From an uncultured Kiloniellaceae bacterium (GTDB lineage Bacteria > Pseudomonadota > Alphaproteobacteria > Kiloniellales > Kiloniellaceae): a stretch of 64,000 nucleotides of DNA. The DNA lies in assembly GCA_947493695.1 (NCBI GenBank), contig CANLSF010000006.1:62001-126000 (forward strand). The letters are read 5' to 3'. The notes under the pieces were generated by a model. It ran no database searches. It saw nothing but the letters and a program-made list of their open reading frames with translations, and was not told the DNA's origin. The translations under genes were made by a program, and so were the position numbers. Positions 14,484 through 23,842 of this stretch are shown piece after piece. Position 1 is the first letter of the stretch. Every line of letters starts with the position of its first letter.

Positions 14484-15404
14484 TCATGCTCCCTCCCGCA
14501 TGTCGTACGCCGACGCTGTATCAAAGAACTCATTGAACTCGATAATCTTCCCGTCGCGCATCCGGAAGAGATCGACCTTGTCGATCGCCACGAGATTACC
14601 AGTGGACTTGTAACGGAAACCCACGTCGGCGTGGACGGCGACCATGTCGTCCTGGGCGATCATGTGGTTGATGGCGTATTTCTCCAGGTCGTAGTCGGCG
14701 TGAATGCGCGCGATGTTGTCCAGCACCGCGCTGCGCCCGTGGCAGGGTCCGGCGAAGCTGAATTCGGTGCAGCGGGCGACGGAATTGTAGCTGGCCTCGT
14801 CATCGAAGAGGCTGACCAGAGGCTGAGGGTCGCTGTCGGCATAGGCATCGTAGCAGCGCGACAGCAGCGCCTTGTTGGCGGCGGAGGCCGTGCGCTCAAG
14901 TTCGACCAGCGCCGATTTCGAGAGGGACGAGGTCTGCTGTGGTGTGCGGGGTTTGCACTGCCCCGCGCTGCAGAGTTGCGCGCAAGAGGGCGTGCCGTCA
15001 CGGTTCATCCAGGCGCGCAGACCGGCGGAATCGAAGAACTCGACGAATTCGACAATGCGTCCTTCCTTGAAGCGGATCAGGTCGCCCAACTGGACTTCGG
15101 TCCGCTGATCCGTCTCCTTATGGCGCAGCATGCCGCCCGTGATGGCGAAGACCGACTCCCCGTCCACCAGCATCTCGTAAATCTGATAATTCTCCCAGGC
15201 GAACATCTTCGAGATCGCGGTCAGGGCCTCGCGCGCGCCCTCGGGGCCGGAGCTGGGCCCGGCGAAGTGCAGGAAACTCTCCGGGGCAGTGAAGCGGATC
15301 ACCCCGTCTTCAGCGAAGAGGTCGAGCAGCGGGCCTGCATCGCCCTGGTCATAGGCGGCGTAGGCCGACCTCATGCATGCCAACAAGTCAGGGTCCGACG
15401 CCAT
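14484..15404 (-). CDS. Double-domain SnoaL-like (NTF2-fold) protein
   Basis: 306 residues from the ATG with GGCGGAG upstream; 60 bp of in-frame sequence further 5' is rejected. Two SnoaL-like domains are visible, residues about 5-135 (MRSAYAAYDQGDAGPLLDLFAEDGVIRF ... IRFKEGRIVEFVEFFDSA) and about 185-302 (LSRCYDAYADSDPQPLVSLFDDEASY ... FRMRDGKIIEFNEFFDT), joined by a linker containing three cysteines. The repeated 'G+I.EF.EFFD' ending is typical of ketosteroid-isomerase-like polyketide cyclase relatives. Such proteins bind or isomerise small hydrophobic molecules; the catalytic residues cannot be assigned here. A broken copy of its C-terminus lies past the deaminase gene. Confidence 0.75.
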   Translation of the reverse strand: MASDPDLLACMRSAYAAYDQGDAGPLLDLFAEDGVIRFTAPESFLHFAGPSSGPEGAREALTAISKMFAWENYQIYEMLVDGESVFAITGGMLRHKETDQRTEVQLGDLIRFKEGRIVEFVEFFDSAGLRAWMNRDGTPSCAQLCSAGQCKPRTPQQTSSLSKSALVELERTASAANKALLSRCYDAYADSDPQPLVSLFDDEASYNSVARCTEFSFAGPCHGRSAVLDNIARIHADYDLEKYAINHMIAQDDMVAVHADVGFRYKSTGNLVAIDKVDLFRMRDGKIIEFNEFFDTASAYDMREGA

Positions 15405-15678
15405 GTAGGATCTCCGCCAATGAGAGGTAGAGGCCAGTGTAGCAGAAACGACCCATTCGGGCATTCCCTAAAGGTCTTTCCCGCATGAAAGGTGAAGTCA
15501 TATAATCTGGTTTGCCCGGTTCCAGTTTTTTCCACTCTTAATTCCTATCGGGGATAGGCCACCGCCTTCGGGGTCAGACGCGCAGAGCGGCAATGCGTTA
15601 TTCGCTGTAGCACAGGAGAAAAATCTCCGCCAAACTCGCGACTGATCTCAATTTCTGGCGACGGAGTCTTGCAAAAAG

Positions 15679-17199
15679 ATGGCGATGAATGTCCTCCTGA
15701 TCACCGCTGATCAATGGCGGGGCGACTGCCTCGGCGCGGTCGGTCATCCGCTGGTGCAGACGCCCGCAATCGACGCTTTGGCCGCCGACGGCCTGCTGTT
15801 TCGCCGGCACTTCGGTCAGGCCGTGCCCTGCGCACCCGCGCGCGCGTCGCTGCTGACCGGACTCTATCAGATGAACCACCGGGTCTGCCGCAACGGCACG
15901 CCCCTGGACGCCCGCCACGACAACATCGCCTTCGCCGCGCGACGTCTTGGCTACGAACCGGTGCTCTTCGGCTATACGGACAGCAGCATCGATCCGCGCA
16001 GCTGCGATGCCAACGACCCGCGTCTGCGGACCTACGAAGGCGTATTGCCGGGCTTCACTCAGCGTCAGCCCCTGGACGAAGCCTCGGCCCCCTGGCTGAG
16101 CTGGCTGCGCCGCAAGGGCGTGGCCGTGCCGGAAGAAGGGCTCGATATCTACCTGCCGAGCGAGGGGCCTGCCGATCCGCCCAGCGGCGCGCCCGGGGGT
16201 TATCCGGCAGAGCTCTCCGAGGCCGCGTTTCTCAGCGAGCGCTTCATGGACTACAGTGACGAGATGGGCACGGCCCCCTGGTTCGCCCACGTCAGCTTTC
16301 TGCGCCCGCACCCGCCCTTCATCGCGCCCGAGCCCTATAACCGGATGTACGATCCCGCCAGCCTGGATGACTTCGTCCGGGCGCCCTCGCTGGAGGAGGA
16401 AAGCGCGAGCCACCCCCTCCTCGCCTACATTTTCGAGACCCAGGGCAAGTCGAGCTTCGTGCACGGGGCGGAAGGTCTGGCCCGGGATTGGGACGAGGCC
16501 GCCCGCCGCCAGATCCGCGCAAGCTATTACGGTCTGATCTCCGAGGTCGATGCCCAGATCGGCCGGATCGTCGCGCATCTGAAAGCCCGCGGGCTTTACG
16601 ACAATACCCTGATCGTCCTGACCACCGACCACGGCGAGATGGCCGGCGACCACCATCTCTTCGGCAAGCTGGGCTACTTCGATCAGGCCAATCACATTCC
16701 CCTGATCATCCGCCATCCCGATGCGGCGGATGTGGCAGGTCAGCAGGTCGCCGCCTTCAGCGAGGCGGTCGACGTCACGCCGACCATCCTGGACTGTCTG
16801 GGCGCGAAGGCTCCCCGGGCCATGGACGGCCGTTCGCTCAAGCCTTACCTGGAGGGACGAGACCCGGAGGACGCGCGCGATGAGGTTCACTGGGAGTTCG
16901 ATTTCCGCGAGGTCGTGACCGGCACCGCGCAAGAAGCCTTCGGTCTGGCGCTGGATGACTGCAGCCTCTCGGTGATCCGGGACGCGGCTTTCAAGTACGT
17001 TCATTTCGCGGGTCTGCCGCCGCTGCTCTTCGACCTCGCCGCCGATCCCGGCGAGTTGAATAATCTCGCCGAAGATCCGGCCCATCTGAGCACGCGATTA
17101 CGCTATGCCGAGAAGCTGCTCACCTGGCGTGCCCGGCACCTCGACCGCACCCTGACCGGCCTGGAATTGACCCCAGATGGTGTCCGCGGCAGCTTCTGA
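15679..17199 (+). CDS. Sulfatase-family hydrolase (arylsulfatase / phosphonate monoester hydrolase-like)
   Basis: 506 residues. The N-terminus MNVLLITADQWRGDCLGAVG supplies the Asp-Gln metal ligands. VPCAPARASLLTG carries the C-x-P-x-R signature, with Cys-51 the residue converted to formylglycine, so an FGE or anSME enzyme elsewhere is required. VLTTDHGEMAGDHHLFGK is the second metal cluster (D-H pair). The 'DQWRGD' start and a C-terminal tail ending in RHLDRTLTGLEL, which normally closes the dimer in phosphonate monoester hydrolases, favour that branch over plain arylsulfatases. There is no signal peptide, so it is cytoplasmic. It is transcribed divergently from the SnoaL gene. Substrate (sulfate, phosphate or phosphonate ester) is not deducible. 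Confidence 0.88.
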   Translation: MAMNVLLITADQWRGDCLGAVGHPLVQTPAIDALAADGLLFRRHFGQAVPCAPARASLLTGLYQMNHRVCRNGTPLDARHDNIAFAARRLGYEPVLFGYTDSSIDPRSCDANDPRLRTYEGVLPGFTQRQPLDEASAPWLSWLRRKGVAVPEEGLDIYLPSEGPADPPSGAPGGYPAELSEAAFLSERFMDYSDEMGTAPWFAHVSFLRPHPPFIAPEPYNRMYDPASLDDFVRAPSLEEESASHPLLAYIFETQGKSSFVHGAEGLARDWDEAARRQIRASYYGLISEVDAQIGRIVAHLKARGLYDNTLIVLTTDHGEMAGDHHLFGKLGYFDQANHIPLIIRHPDAADVAGQQVAAFSEAVDVTPTILDCLGAKAPRAMDGRSLKPYLEGRDPEDARDEVHWEFDFREVVTGTAQEAFGLALDDCSLSVIRDAAFKYVHFAGLPPLLFDLAADPGELNNLAEDPAHLSTRLRYAEKLLTWRARHLDRTLTGLELTPDGVRGSF

Positions 17200-17371
17200 C
17201 GGCGCAAATCACCTGCTGTGGCATTTGTATGTCATAACGATGGGATAAGTCGCCCGGATGGGGGATAAAAGCCCCCAAAACGACATGGGAGAGTCCACCC
17301 TTTGAGGATAAGAGGCAGCTTGGGAACAGCTCCTTCTTGACGGCCTGATCACAAGATGACTGAGTTTTGCC

Positions 17372-18367
17372 CTAGGCTGCCGCAAGGCCTGCCTGCGCGG
17401 CACGAACGCGCTCGAGAGCAGCGGAGATAACCTCCGGCCCGGCGCCCGGCAGATGGGCGTTCTCGCTCAGATAGCGCCGCCAGATCCGCGCGCCCCGCTC
17501 GCCGTTGAAGAGGCCCAGGATATGCCGCGTCAGATGCTTGATCGCCACGCCCTCGGAGGCCAGTTTTTCCGCGTAAGGCATTAAGGCGGCTACGACTTCT
17601 TCGCGCGTCAGGACCGGTAGCGGGTCACCGAATATCCGCTGATCCGCCTCGGCCAGGATGTAGGGATCGTGATAGGCGGCCCGGCCGATCATGACGCCGT
17701 CCACCAGATCCAGATGTTTCGCCGCCGCGTCCAGATCCGGAACACCACCGTTCAGGACGATGTTCAGCTGTGGATAATCCTGCTTCAGCTGATACACAAG
17801 ATCGTAGCGCAGGGGCGGAATTTCGCGGTTTTGCTTGGGACTCAGGCCGCTCAACCAGGCTTTGCGCGCATGAATAATGACCGTCGTGGTGCCCACCGCG
17901 GCAAGTTTTCCCACAAAAGACTGCAGGGCTTCATAGGAATCCTGATCGTCGATCCCGATCCTGGTCTTGACCGTGACCTCAATCTGCACCCGGCGCATGG
18001 CCTCGACACAGCGCGCCACCAGATCCGGCTCCGCCATCAGGCAGGCCCCGAACCGCCCGCGCTGCACCCGGTCGCTGGGGCAACCGACGTTGAGGTTAAT
18101 CTCGTCATAACCATAGTCCAGGGCTGCCCTGGCGCAGGTCTCCAGATCCGCCGGGTCCGAGCCACCGACCTGCAGCGCAACGGGGTGTTCACTGGCGTCA
18201 AAGGCCAAAAAGCGTTCCCGGTCGCCGTGAACAATCGCGCCCGCCGGCACCATCTCGCTGTACAGCAAAGTTTCGCGGGTCATGAGCCGATGAAACACCC
18301 GGCAGTGACGGTCGGTCCAATCCATCATGGGCGCGACAGACAGCCTATATGATTGAAATCTATCCAT
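17372..18367 (-). CDS. dusA: tRNA-dihydrouridine(20/20a) synthase DusA
   Basis: 331 residues. An FMN-dependent TIM-barrel enzyme that reduces U20/U20a in the tRNA D-loop. Motifs: SVAPMMDWTDRHCRVFHRL at the first strand, EINLNVGCPSDRVQRGRFGACLM containing the catalytic Cys of the Dus family (NVGCPS), TVKTRIGIDD, HARKAWLSGLSPKQNREIPPL (highly specific for the DusA subgroup), and NGGVPDLDAAAKHLDLVDGVMIGRAAYHDPY. The start is the ATG at 18367, ten residues before the APMMD motif; the 35 upstream in-frame codons look non-coding. It stands alone between a convergent sulfatase and a divergent unknown gene. High confidence in function from the Cys motif and SGLSPKQNR. Confidence 0.95.
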   Translation of the reverse strand: MDRFQSYRLSVAPMMDWTDRHCRVFHRLMTRETLLYSEMVPAGAIVHGDRERFLAFDASEHPVALQVGGSDPADLETCARAALDYGYDEINLNVGCPSDRVQRGRFGACLMAEPDLVARCVEAMRRVQIEVTVKTRIGIDDQDSYEALQSFVGKLAAVGTTTVIIHARKAWLSGLSPKQNREIPPLRYDLVYQLKQDYPQLNIVLNGGVPDLDAAAKHLDLVDGVMIGRAAYHDPYILAEADQRIFGDPLPVLTREEVVAALMPYAEKLASEGVAIKHLTRHILGLFNGERGARIWRRYLSENAHLPGAGPEVISAALERVRAAQAGLAAA

Positions 18368-18777
18368 CTTTATCTTCAGATTCTTCTCACGCGCGTCACG
18401 TTCGCCCCGGATCGCCAACACCTGCCTGACCACCGCAACCTTGCACATAACCCACAGCTTAGGCGGGCGCAAGAGCCAGCGGGAGCAAGATATGGTCCGT
18501 CACTCATTGAACCGCGCGGGGTTTCCGCCAACTCTTCGCCTCCTCAAAGCGCAGGAACCGAAAGTGTCGCCACCCCGCGGTTACGCAGGCTTCAGCGGCA
18601 ATTCATTCAAATCGGCGACCTGCAATCGCAAAGACAGAATTTCTTTTGAACCCATCGGCCCCCTGCCTCGACTCATGTCCGACGGCGTTAAGCGAAGACG
18701 ATGATAAGCGAACGCGGATTTAGAACACACTGCGGAGCAAACGGGCTCACGAGAACAGACCACGGGGACAGGACAGA
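18368..18777. other. Divergent intergenic region, nothing specific recognised
   Basis: 410 bp between dusA and the helical-repeat gene. Short frames on both strands lack ribosome sites and family resemblance. Promoters for both genes should lie here. Confidence 0.45.
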
Positions 18778-20595
18778 ATGACGGCAAAAAGCATTGGGTT
18801 TCTATTTCTTGGCCTCGGCCTTCTTGCTGGAGCCGGGAGCAGCACTTCGCACGCGCAAGCGCCAGCAGAGACGTGCTTTAACACACCCGTTCCGGCGGAT
18901 TGCTCAAATCCGTTGTTGCATCATCTGCTCTCGCGGATCGCTGCGTCCCCCGATCCGGATAAGGCGGAACTCAATTTTGCGCTTCTGGACAAGCTGATAA
19001 ACCAGGGTCACCTGGACAGCGCACTGATAGCCGCGCGCGCCTTGGATGAAAGCCCGCGAAAGGCATCAAAACTGGTCGTGATCGGCAGCCTACTCGCGAA
19101 CACGCGGGCATACGCAAAGGCGCGCCAAGCAGAGACGCTCGTAACCGATCATCAGGACAAGCGCCTTATTCTCACCGCCTTGGTGCGGAGGTTCGTTGCA
19201 GATGGCGAAGTCGAGCCCGCGTGGCAACTTGTCAGGGAATTCGATGACCAAACGCTGACCGACAGTTTTCATGCGGCCCTGGTCAATCAGTTCGCGGCTG
19301 AACAGCGCTTTGAACTGGCCTGGCAGAACCTTCAGGAGATCGGGAATGCAACAGCCAGGAACCAGGTCCTTAGCGAGCTCGCGTTCCTTCAGTTGCCGTC
19401 CCGGCCTTTTTCAGAAGTGTTGCGATCTGTCGCGACGATAGACGATGCATCGCTTCGGTTACAGGTTTATGGCCGGCTTGGACTCTACGGGCATAACCTA
19501 AAAAAATCGCAGGAGTCGAAGAGCCTGTTTGCAACGGCACTCGCAGAGCTGGAGCAAATTGAGAAAGCCGGCACCGCAAACTCCGACCATCTGCGCCGGA
19601 CGCTCACCTCCATGCTGGAAGGCTCCCGGCAAACAGGCACAGCGATCGTCGTTGCCGAAGGTATTGACGACCTTAATCAGCGCCTTATCAGCCTTTCGCA
19701 GATCGCGACCACTATGGCAGAGCAAGACAGCCGGGAAGCTGCCATGGCATTGTTTCACAAGAACATCGCCACCACATCCGGCATTGCAGACTCAAAACTG
19801 CGTGACGAGGCCATCAGCTGGCAAGCACAGTCAATGATGAGTGCAGGCTTCGTCGAAGAGTCCGCAGCCGTTCTTGGCCAGATCGAAGATCCCCTTCAAA
19901 GAAACATTACCCATCAAGCGCTTGGCCGGATTGCACTCACACAAGGAAAATACGAGCTCGCAGAGCAAATTTTCAACAAAATCACTTCCGAGCGTCACCG
20001 CCTGGTCGGGCTCATGTGGACCGCAACGCTTGCAATCCGCGTTGACAACCGGCGGGATCAGGCCGTTCGGCTGGCAGACGCGACACAACAAGCGCTTGAA
20101 ATGGATGAACAGGAAGGCTTCCACGAGATCTTGAGTCACCTGATCAATGTCCGGCTCATGCTGCGGCAATACGATCAGGTCAAAACCCTGAATAACTGGC
20201 AAGAGGATACCGATGCCCGCTTCAGGACCCTGGCCAAGCTGGGCGCCGCGGCAGCAGACGCCGGCGACGACCTGATCCTGCGGGAAAGCCTGGAAGAGAG
20301 ACTTGATTCCCTTGTCTCCGGACAATCGGAATGGGATTACACGCGGATTGCGCGGGTCGCCCAGAGCGTACCTCTGGACTACCGCTCAGCCGAGACCATT
20401 GCGCTTGCAAGAAGACTGAAGGATTCGAAAAAGGAACGGCTCTTCCTGATTGTTGTCGCGACGACACTGTCCGAGAGGGAACGGTTGGACGAAGCCCGGA
20501 ACTTAGTCAAGCTTGCCGCTGATCCCGTGCTCCGGAAAGAGTTCGAACTACAGGAGCTGGCTGCTCTGCTGTTTCAGAGCCTTGGCAGGGAATAA
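18778..20595 (+). CDS. Large exported alpha-helical repeat protein (TPR-like), function unknown
   Basis: 605 residues. The signal peptide is clear: MTAKSIGFLFLGLGLLAGAG...SHAQAP. The remainder is almost entirely pairs of helices with TPR/SEL1-like periodicity, for example 'LDSALIAARALDESPRKASKLVVIGSLL', 'RLQVYGRLGLYGHNLKKSQESKSLFATALAELEQIE', 'RNITHQALGRIALTQGKYELAEQIFNKI'. No catalytic motif is present. Such solenoids scaffold protein complexes in the periplasm. The protein precedes the five-gene operon at 20829-25984 by 233 bp in the same orientation and may or may not belong to it. Family not identified; a scaffold role is inference. Confidence 0.7.
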   Translation: MTAKSIGFLFLGLGLLAGAGSSTSHAQAPAETCFNTPVPADCSNPLLHHLLSRIAASPDPDKAELNFALLDKLINQGHLDSALIAARALDESPRKASKLVVIGSLLANTRAYAKARQAETLVTDHQDKRLILTALVRRFVADGEVEPAWQLVREFDDQTLTDSFHAALVNQFAAEQRFELAWQNLQEIGNATARNQVLSELAFLQLPSRPFSEVLRSVATIDDASLRLQVYGRLGLYGHNLKKSQESKSLFATALAELEQIEKAGTANSDHLRRTLTSMLEGSRQTGTAIVVAEGIDDLNQRLISLSQIATTMAEQDSREAAMALFHKNIATTSGIADSKLRDEAISWQAQSMMSAGFVEESAAVLGQIEDPLQRNITHQALGRIALTQGKYELAEQIFNKITSERHRLVGLMWTATLAIRVDNRRDQAVRLADATQQALEMDEQEGFHEILSHLINVRLMLRQYDQVKTLNNWQEDTDARFRTLAKLGAAAADAGDDLILRESLEERLDSLVSGQSEWDYTRIARVAQSVPLDYRSAETIALARRLKDSKKERLFLIVVATTLSERERLDEARNLVKLAADPVLRKEFELQELAALLFQSLGRE

Positions 20596-20828
20596 CCTGT
20601 CCAGACAGACACCCCGACAGGATCCCGGGAAAAAGCCCGCCACCTTTATCAAATGACGGGCCCTTGGTCATGGGCCGTAATATACAAAGGCCTTTGCATC
20701 GAAGTGCCGGAATTGGGATGTTGTTAATAGTTTCTATATAACTTCCCGAGTGAAACTCCCGGTGATAGAATTATTCATGACGTCAACGCGTTATGCCTGC
20801 CCTTAGGCCTTTTTTAGTTCGGCAATGA

Positions 20829-21773
20829 ATGAATTTGATCAAATCAATATTCAATGAAAACCTGTATCTCAGGTTTTCTGCAACACCTGAAACAGAGGCC
20901 GTTATAATCGAGCGTCCCGGGCGATGGATGCAGGCCGACGCCCTATCCGATCTGCTAACGGACCTCAGAACAGTCGCGCAAAAAAACCTGCCCGCAGGAA
21001 CCCTGGATTACGGTGTCCTTGGCGGGGACAAAGACAGATTACGTTCCTGCGTCATCACCATGGTTTACGAGAAAAAAACCGGAGAACCAATTGCCTTCAA
21101 CGTTCTGAGCTGGATCCCACTGGTTTTACATGGTGAGGCCGTGGAGTTGCTGCATCTCGGCCTCGTGATGATCGACCCGGACGCCCGAAGCAAAGGCTTC
21201 TCCTGGGTTTTGTACGGCCTGACCTGCTTCATGTTTTACCTGCGTGGTGGCTTGCGGCCCATCTGGATATCGAACGTGACACAGGTGCCGGCCGTGTTTG
21301 GTTTGGTCAGTCAGAACTTCAGTGATGTTTTTCCCGGACACCCGGACGTTCGGCAGAGTTTCGAGCACCTTGCGCTCGCCCGGCAAATCATTGGCGAGCA
21401 TTCACATGTGTTTGGGGTTGGATCTGATGCGGTCTTTAGCGAAGACACATTCGTCATTGAAAACGCCTACACCGGTGGGTCCGACAATCTGAAAAAGACG
21501 TTCGATGACTGCGCCAAACATCGCGATCAGAAATTCAATGACGTTTGCGGAGGTCAGCTCGACTATCAGCGCGGTGACGATTTTCTGCAGATAGGTCAAC
21601 TGACCCTGTCTTCCGCACGTGACTTTGCGTTCAAGAAGATTCCCAAGAGGTCGATTGCAGCCCTGGCAACGTCCTTCGCCTTCATGATGGCGCAGGCCGT
21701 CGTTTTGCCCGCCATGCATTGGCTGGACACGTCACGCACCTATAAAAACCTGCGGCCTGCGAGGAAAAAATGA
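20829..21773 (+). CDS. GNAT-like acyltransferase (N-acyl amino acid synthase-like), first gene of operon
   Basis: 314 residues. The middle third resembles the GNAT fold: ...AFNVLSWIPL, then ELLHLGLVMIDPDARSKGFSWVLYGLTCFMFYL as a beta-4/alpha-3 element with a degenerate acyl-CoA loop (DPDARSKGFSW in place of R/QxxGxG), and RPIWISNVTQVPAVFGLVSQNF as beta-5. That layout recalls FeeM-like N-acyl amino acid synthases and PEP-CTERM/exosortase-associated acyltransferases, but the match is weak. A basic C-terminal stretch (FKKIPKRSIAALATSFAFMM) may be membrane associated. Its stop overlaps the start of the E1-like gene (ATGA), so the pair is translationally coupled. Proposed: transfers an acyl group to an amine in a biosynthetic pathway. 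Confidence 0.55.
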   Translation: MNLIKSIFNENLYLRFSATPETEAVIIERPGRWMQADALSDLLTDLRTVAQKNLPAGTLDYGVLGGDKDRLRSCVITMVYEKKTGEPIAFNVLSWIPLVLHGEAVELLHLGLVMIDPDARSKGFSWVLYGLTCFMFYLRGGLRPIWISNVTQVPAVFGLVSQNFSDVFPGHPDVRQSFEHLALARQIIGEHSHVFGVGSDAVFSEDTFVIENAYTGGSDNLKKTFDDCAKHRDQKFNDVCGGQLDYQRGDDFLQIGQLTLSSARDFAFKKIPKRSIAALATSFAFMMAQAVVLPAMHWLDTSRTYKNLRPARKK

Positions 21774-22645
21774 CGGCGTTTTCCTATGAAGAATTCACGA
21801 CCCGGAATATCGGCTTCGTAACCGCCCGGGAGCAGGAAACTTTGAAGAAGGGACGCCTGTTTATTGCCGGCGTCGGTGGCATGGGCGGCGCCGCCTTTGC
21901 CACGTTGGTGCGCGCCGGGATCGGCCATATCGCGATTGCGGACATCGATGAATTCGAAGTCTCGAACCTTAACCGCCAGGTTTCGGCAACCATGGAAACT
22001 GTGGGCATGCCCAAGGTTGCTGCCAGTGTAAAAATGGCGCAGCTCATAAACCCGGAAATCGACCTGAAGACCTTTGGTGGAGAGTGGGTCTCAGAACTTG
22101 ACGAAATCACGAAAGACTACAGCGTCATCATTAATGGCACAGACGATGTCCGGGCAACGATCGCATTGTATCGGGCGGCGAAAGCCTCTGGCGCCACTGT
22201 TATAGATGCCTACGCGAGCAGCTTGCCTTCCGTCTATGTCGTGCGACCGGACGCTCCCCGTCCCGAAGTACGTTTAAACTACCCAACCACAAAACATGCG
22301 GTCGCGGACATCACGGACGAGATGGTGGCCGAATGTGTCGTCAAAGAGCTGGAATACGTAGTGACGCATTCCTCGAGCATAAAATATGTCGAGATGGATA
22401 TCGCCGCCGACTTTGCGGCAGGAAAGCGCAGCCGTTTTTCCTTTGCGCCTATGGTCCTGACAACCGGAAACATGATGGCCTATGAAGCCATCGCGCTGAT
22501 GTTGGGGAAAAGATCCAAAACAGACGACAGAGGATATTTTTTCAATCCCCACAAGGCGCGCACTGAAAAACCCCTTTTTGCTCCTCTTGCCCTGGCAAAG
22601 GGTTTTGTTGTCCGTCAGTTTCTCAAAAAAATGATGGGTGGATAG
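21770..22645 (+). CDS. ThiF/MoeB/E1-like adenylyltransferase
   Basis: 291 residues. The ATP-binding Rossmann element is GRLFIAGVGGMGGAAFATLVRAGIGHIAIADIDEFEVSNLNRQ, with the GxGGxG loop, the acidic D-x-D pair and the invariant SNLNRQ block of E1-like enzymes. A second block NGTDDVRATIALYRAAKASGATVIDAY corresponds to the 'D..D....R....D' Mg/ATP region. The zinc CxxC...CxxC pair of ThiF and MoeB is absent, and no obvious catalytic thioester Cys was identified, so it may adenylate a small-molecule or peptide carboxylate without sulfur transfer. It is the second gene of a coupled operon ending in a nitroreductase-like gene, an association also seen in Rv1355c-type proteins, where both domains are fused. 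Confidence 0.8.
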   Translation: MTAFSYEEFTTRNIGFVTAREQETLKKGRLFIAGVGGMGGAAFATLVRAGIGHIAIADIDEFEVSNLNRQVSATMETVGMPKVAASVKMAQLINPEIDLKTFGGEWVSELDEITKDYSVIINGTDDVRATIALYRAAKASGATVIDAYASSLPSVYVVRPDAPRPEVRLNYPTTKHAVADITDEMVAECVVKELEYVVTHSSSIKYVEMDIAADFAAGKRSRFSFAPMVLTTGNMMAYEAIALMLGKRSKTDDRGYFFNPHKARTEKPLFAPLALAKGFVVRQFLKKMMGG

Positions 22646-22648
22646 CAG

Positions 22649-23842
22649 GTGATTAATCCACTTGCATATGTTTTTTCAGATGCTGTGGCGATGATCACCG
22701 CGGCCACACTGGCCATCGTCTTGTCGCAGCAAAGTAAGCTGCGCACAGAGTTCTTTGTTGTCCGTTTCGCCGCAGCCATCGCAGCGTTGTTCTTCATCCG
22801 CATAGCGCATGGAGTTCTCGATTGGGCGGCGACCAAGACCATAACCTACCTTGTTGTGGCGAGCTTTCCTCTGCTGGCTCTCCTGACCGCAGAGAGCTTA
22901 ATGCGGCGTCACGCGGCCAGGTTTGTAAAACTATCTGTCGCGATGTCGAGCCTGACTATCGCCGTGCTAGCGTTCGTAAACACCGATGGCTTTTCCACGG
23001 CTCGGGTTTCTCTCATTGGCGCCGCGCTAATTCTCAGTCTGTCGATAACGGCCTGCTTCGTAATCTTTCGCGATGCAAAAGAACTCTTGCCGAATGAGAA
23101 TGCGCGCCTTGCGAGTCTTTTGCTGGGCTTCGGATTTCTAATCCCTTTGGCCGCAACCGATTTTATGTTCGGGGAAACCAGCGCCCTGCCCGCACTCAGT
23201 GCTTTGGGTGCTATGTGCCTGCTCCTGGCTGCAATACGTGTGGTCTGCAGTCGCAGCTCCTTAAGCGGCTATTTCATCGACATTACGATCACAATCGGCC
23301 TGACGGTCATCACATCCAGCGTCGCATACTTCCTGATCTCCCCAACACCGCACCAGTTCGGTGGGCTTTCCCTCGTCCTGGGAGTCATTTTTCTGGCCGT
23401 TATCTGCGCTGGGTACTTACGCGGCTTCCTCCGACAGTACATGAACCCGTCTTTGTCGACATACCTGGCGAACGCAAGAATCAGCACTACACCCGATTTT
23501 CTATCCGACTTGAAAAATCATCGCCTGATTAAGAGCAGCAAGCTGCTCGAAGGAGAGGAACTGACAAGGCGTGTCGCGCCTGAAGCGATTGCGCTTCTCT
23601 CCCAATCAACGCTTCTCTCGCGTGCCGACCTGGAGCGTATCGATGCGCAGCAAACCATAGAGCAACCTGAAAAGGCGGTTCTTTCGCTTTTGATTGCCAA
23701 TGAGATGACCCATGCCATCCAGCTAAGCCAAACGCCGATGAAGATACTGCTTTGCGAGAGCATCAGTCCCAGCGGCGACCGCCTGGAGGAGGCCGATCTG
23801 CTTCTTCTGGCGCGCCTGGCAAAAACCATCGATGAGAGCTGA
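22649..23842 (+). CDS. Polytopic membrane protein of unknown family with cytoplasmic C-terminal tail
   Basis: 397 residues from a GTG start three bases after the previous stop. Seven or eight hydrophobic segments are visible up to about residue 265 (for example DAVAMITAATLAIVLS, FAAAIAALFFIRIAHGVL, ALILSLSITACFVIF, IGLTVITSSVAYFLIS, LSLVLGVIFLAVICAGYL). A hydrophilic tail of about 130 residues follows (from RQYMNPSLSTYLANA) and could interact with the operon's soluble enzymes. No transporter or enzyme motif is recognised. The last 11 bp overlap the next gene, so expression is coupled. A role in moving or anchoring the operon's product is inference. Confidence 0.6.
   Translation: MINPLAYVFSDAVAMITAATLAIVLSQQSKLRTEFFVVRFAAAIAALFFIRIAHGVLDWAATKTITYLVVASFPLLALLTAESLMRRHAARFVKLSVAMSSLTIAVLAFVNTDGFSTARVSLIGAALILSLSITACFVIFRDAKELLPNENARLASLLLGFGFLIPLAATDFMFGETSALPALSALGAMCLLLAAIRVVCSRSSLSGYFIDITITIGLTVITSSVAYFLISPTPHQFGGLSLVLGVIFLAVICAGYLRGFLRQYMNPSLSTYLANARISTTPDFLSDLKNHRLIKSSKLLEGEELTRRVAPEAIALLSQSTLLSRADLERIDAQQTIEQPEKAVLSLLIANEMTHAIQLSQTPMKILLCESISPSGDRLEEADLLLLARLAKTIDES

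Noticed and set aside
15598-17085. 495-codon minus-strand frame opposite the sulfatase gene
   Set aside because: The forward frame has a full sulfatase signature; the reverse translation shows only Arg/Gly/Val-rich noise.
20740-20828. Short GCCT/AGGC stem with six T before the 20829 gene as an attenuator
   Set aside because: The stem is only four base pairs, too weak to claim regulation.
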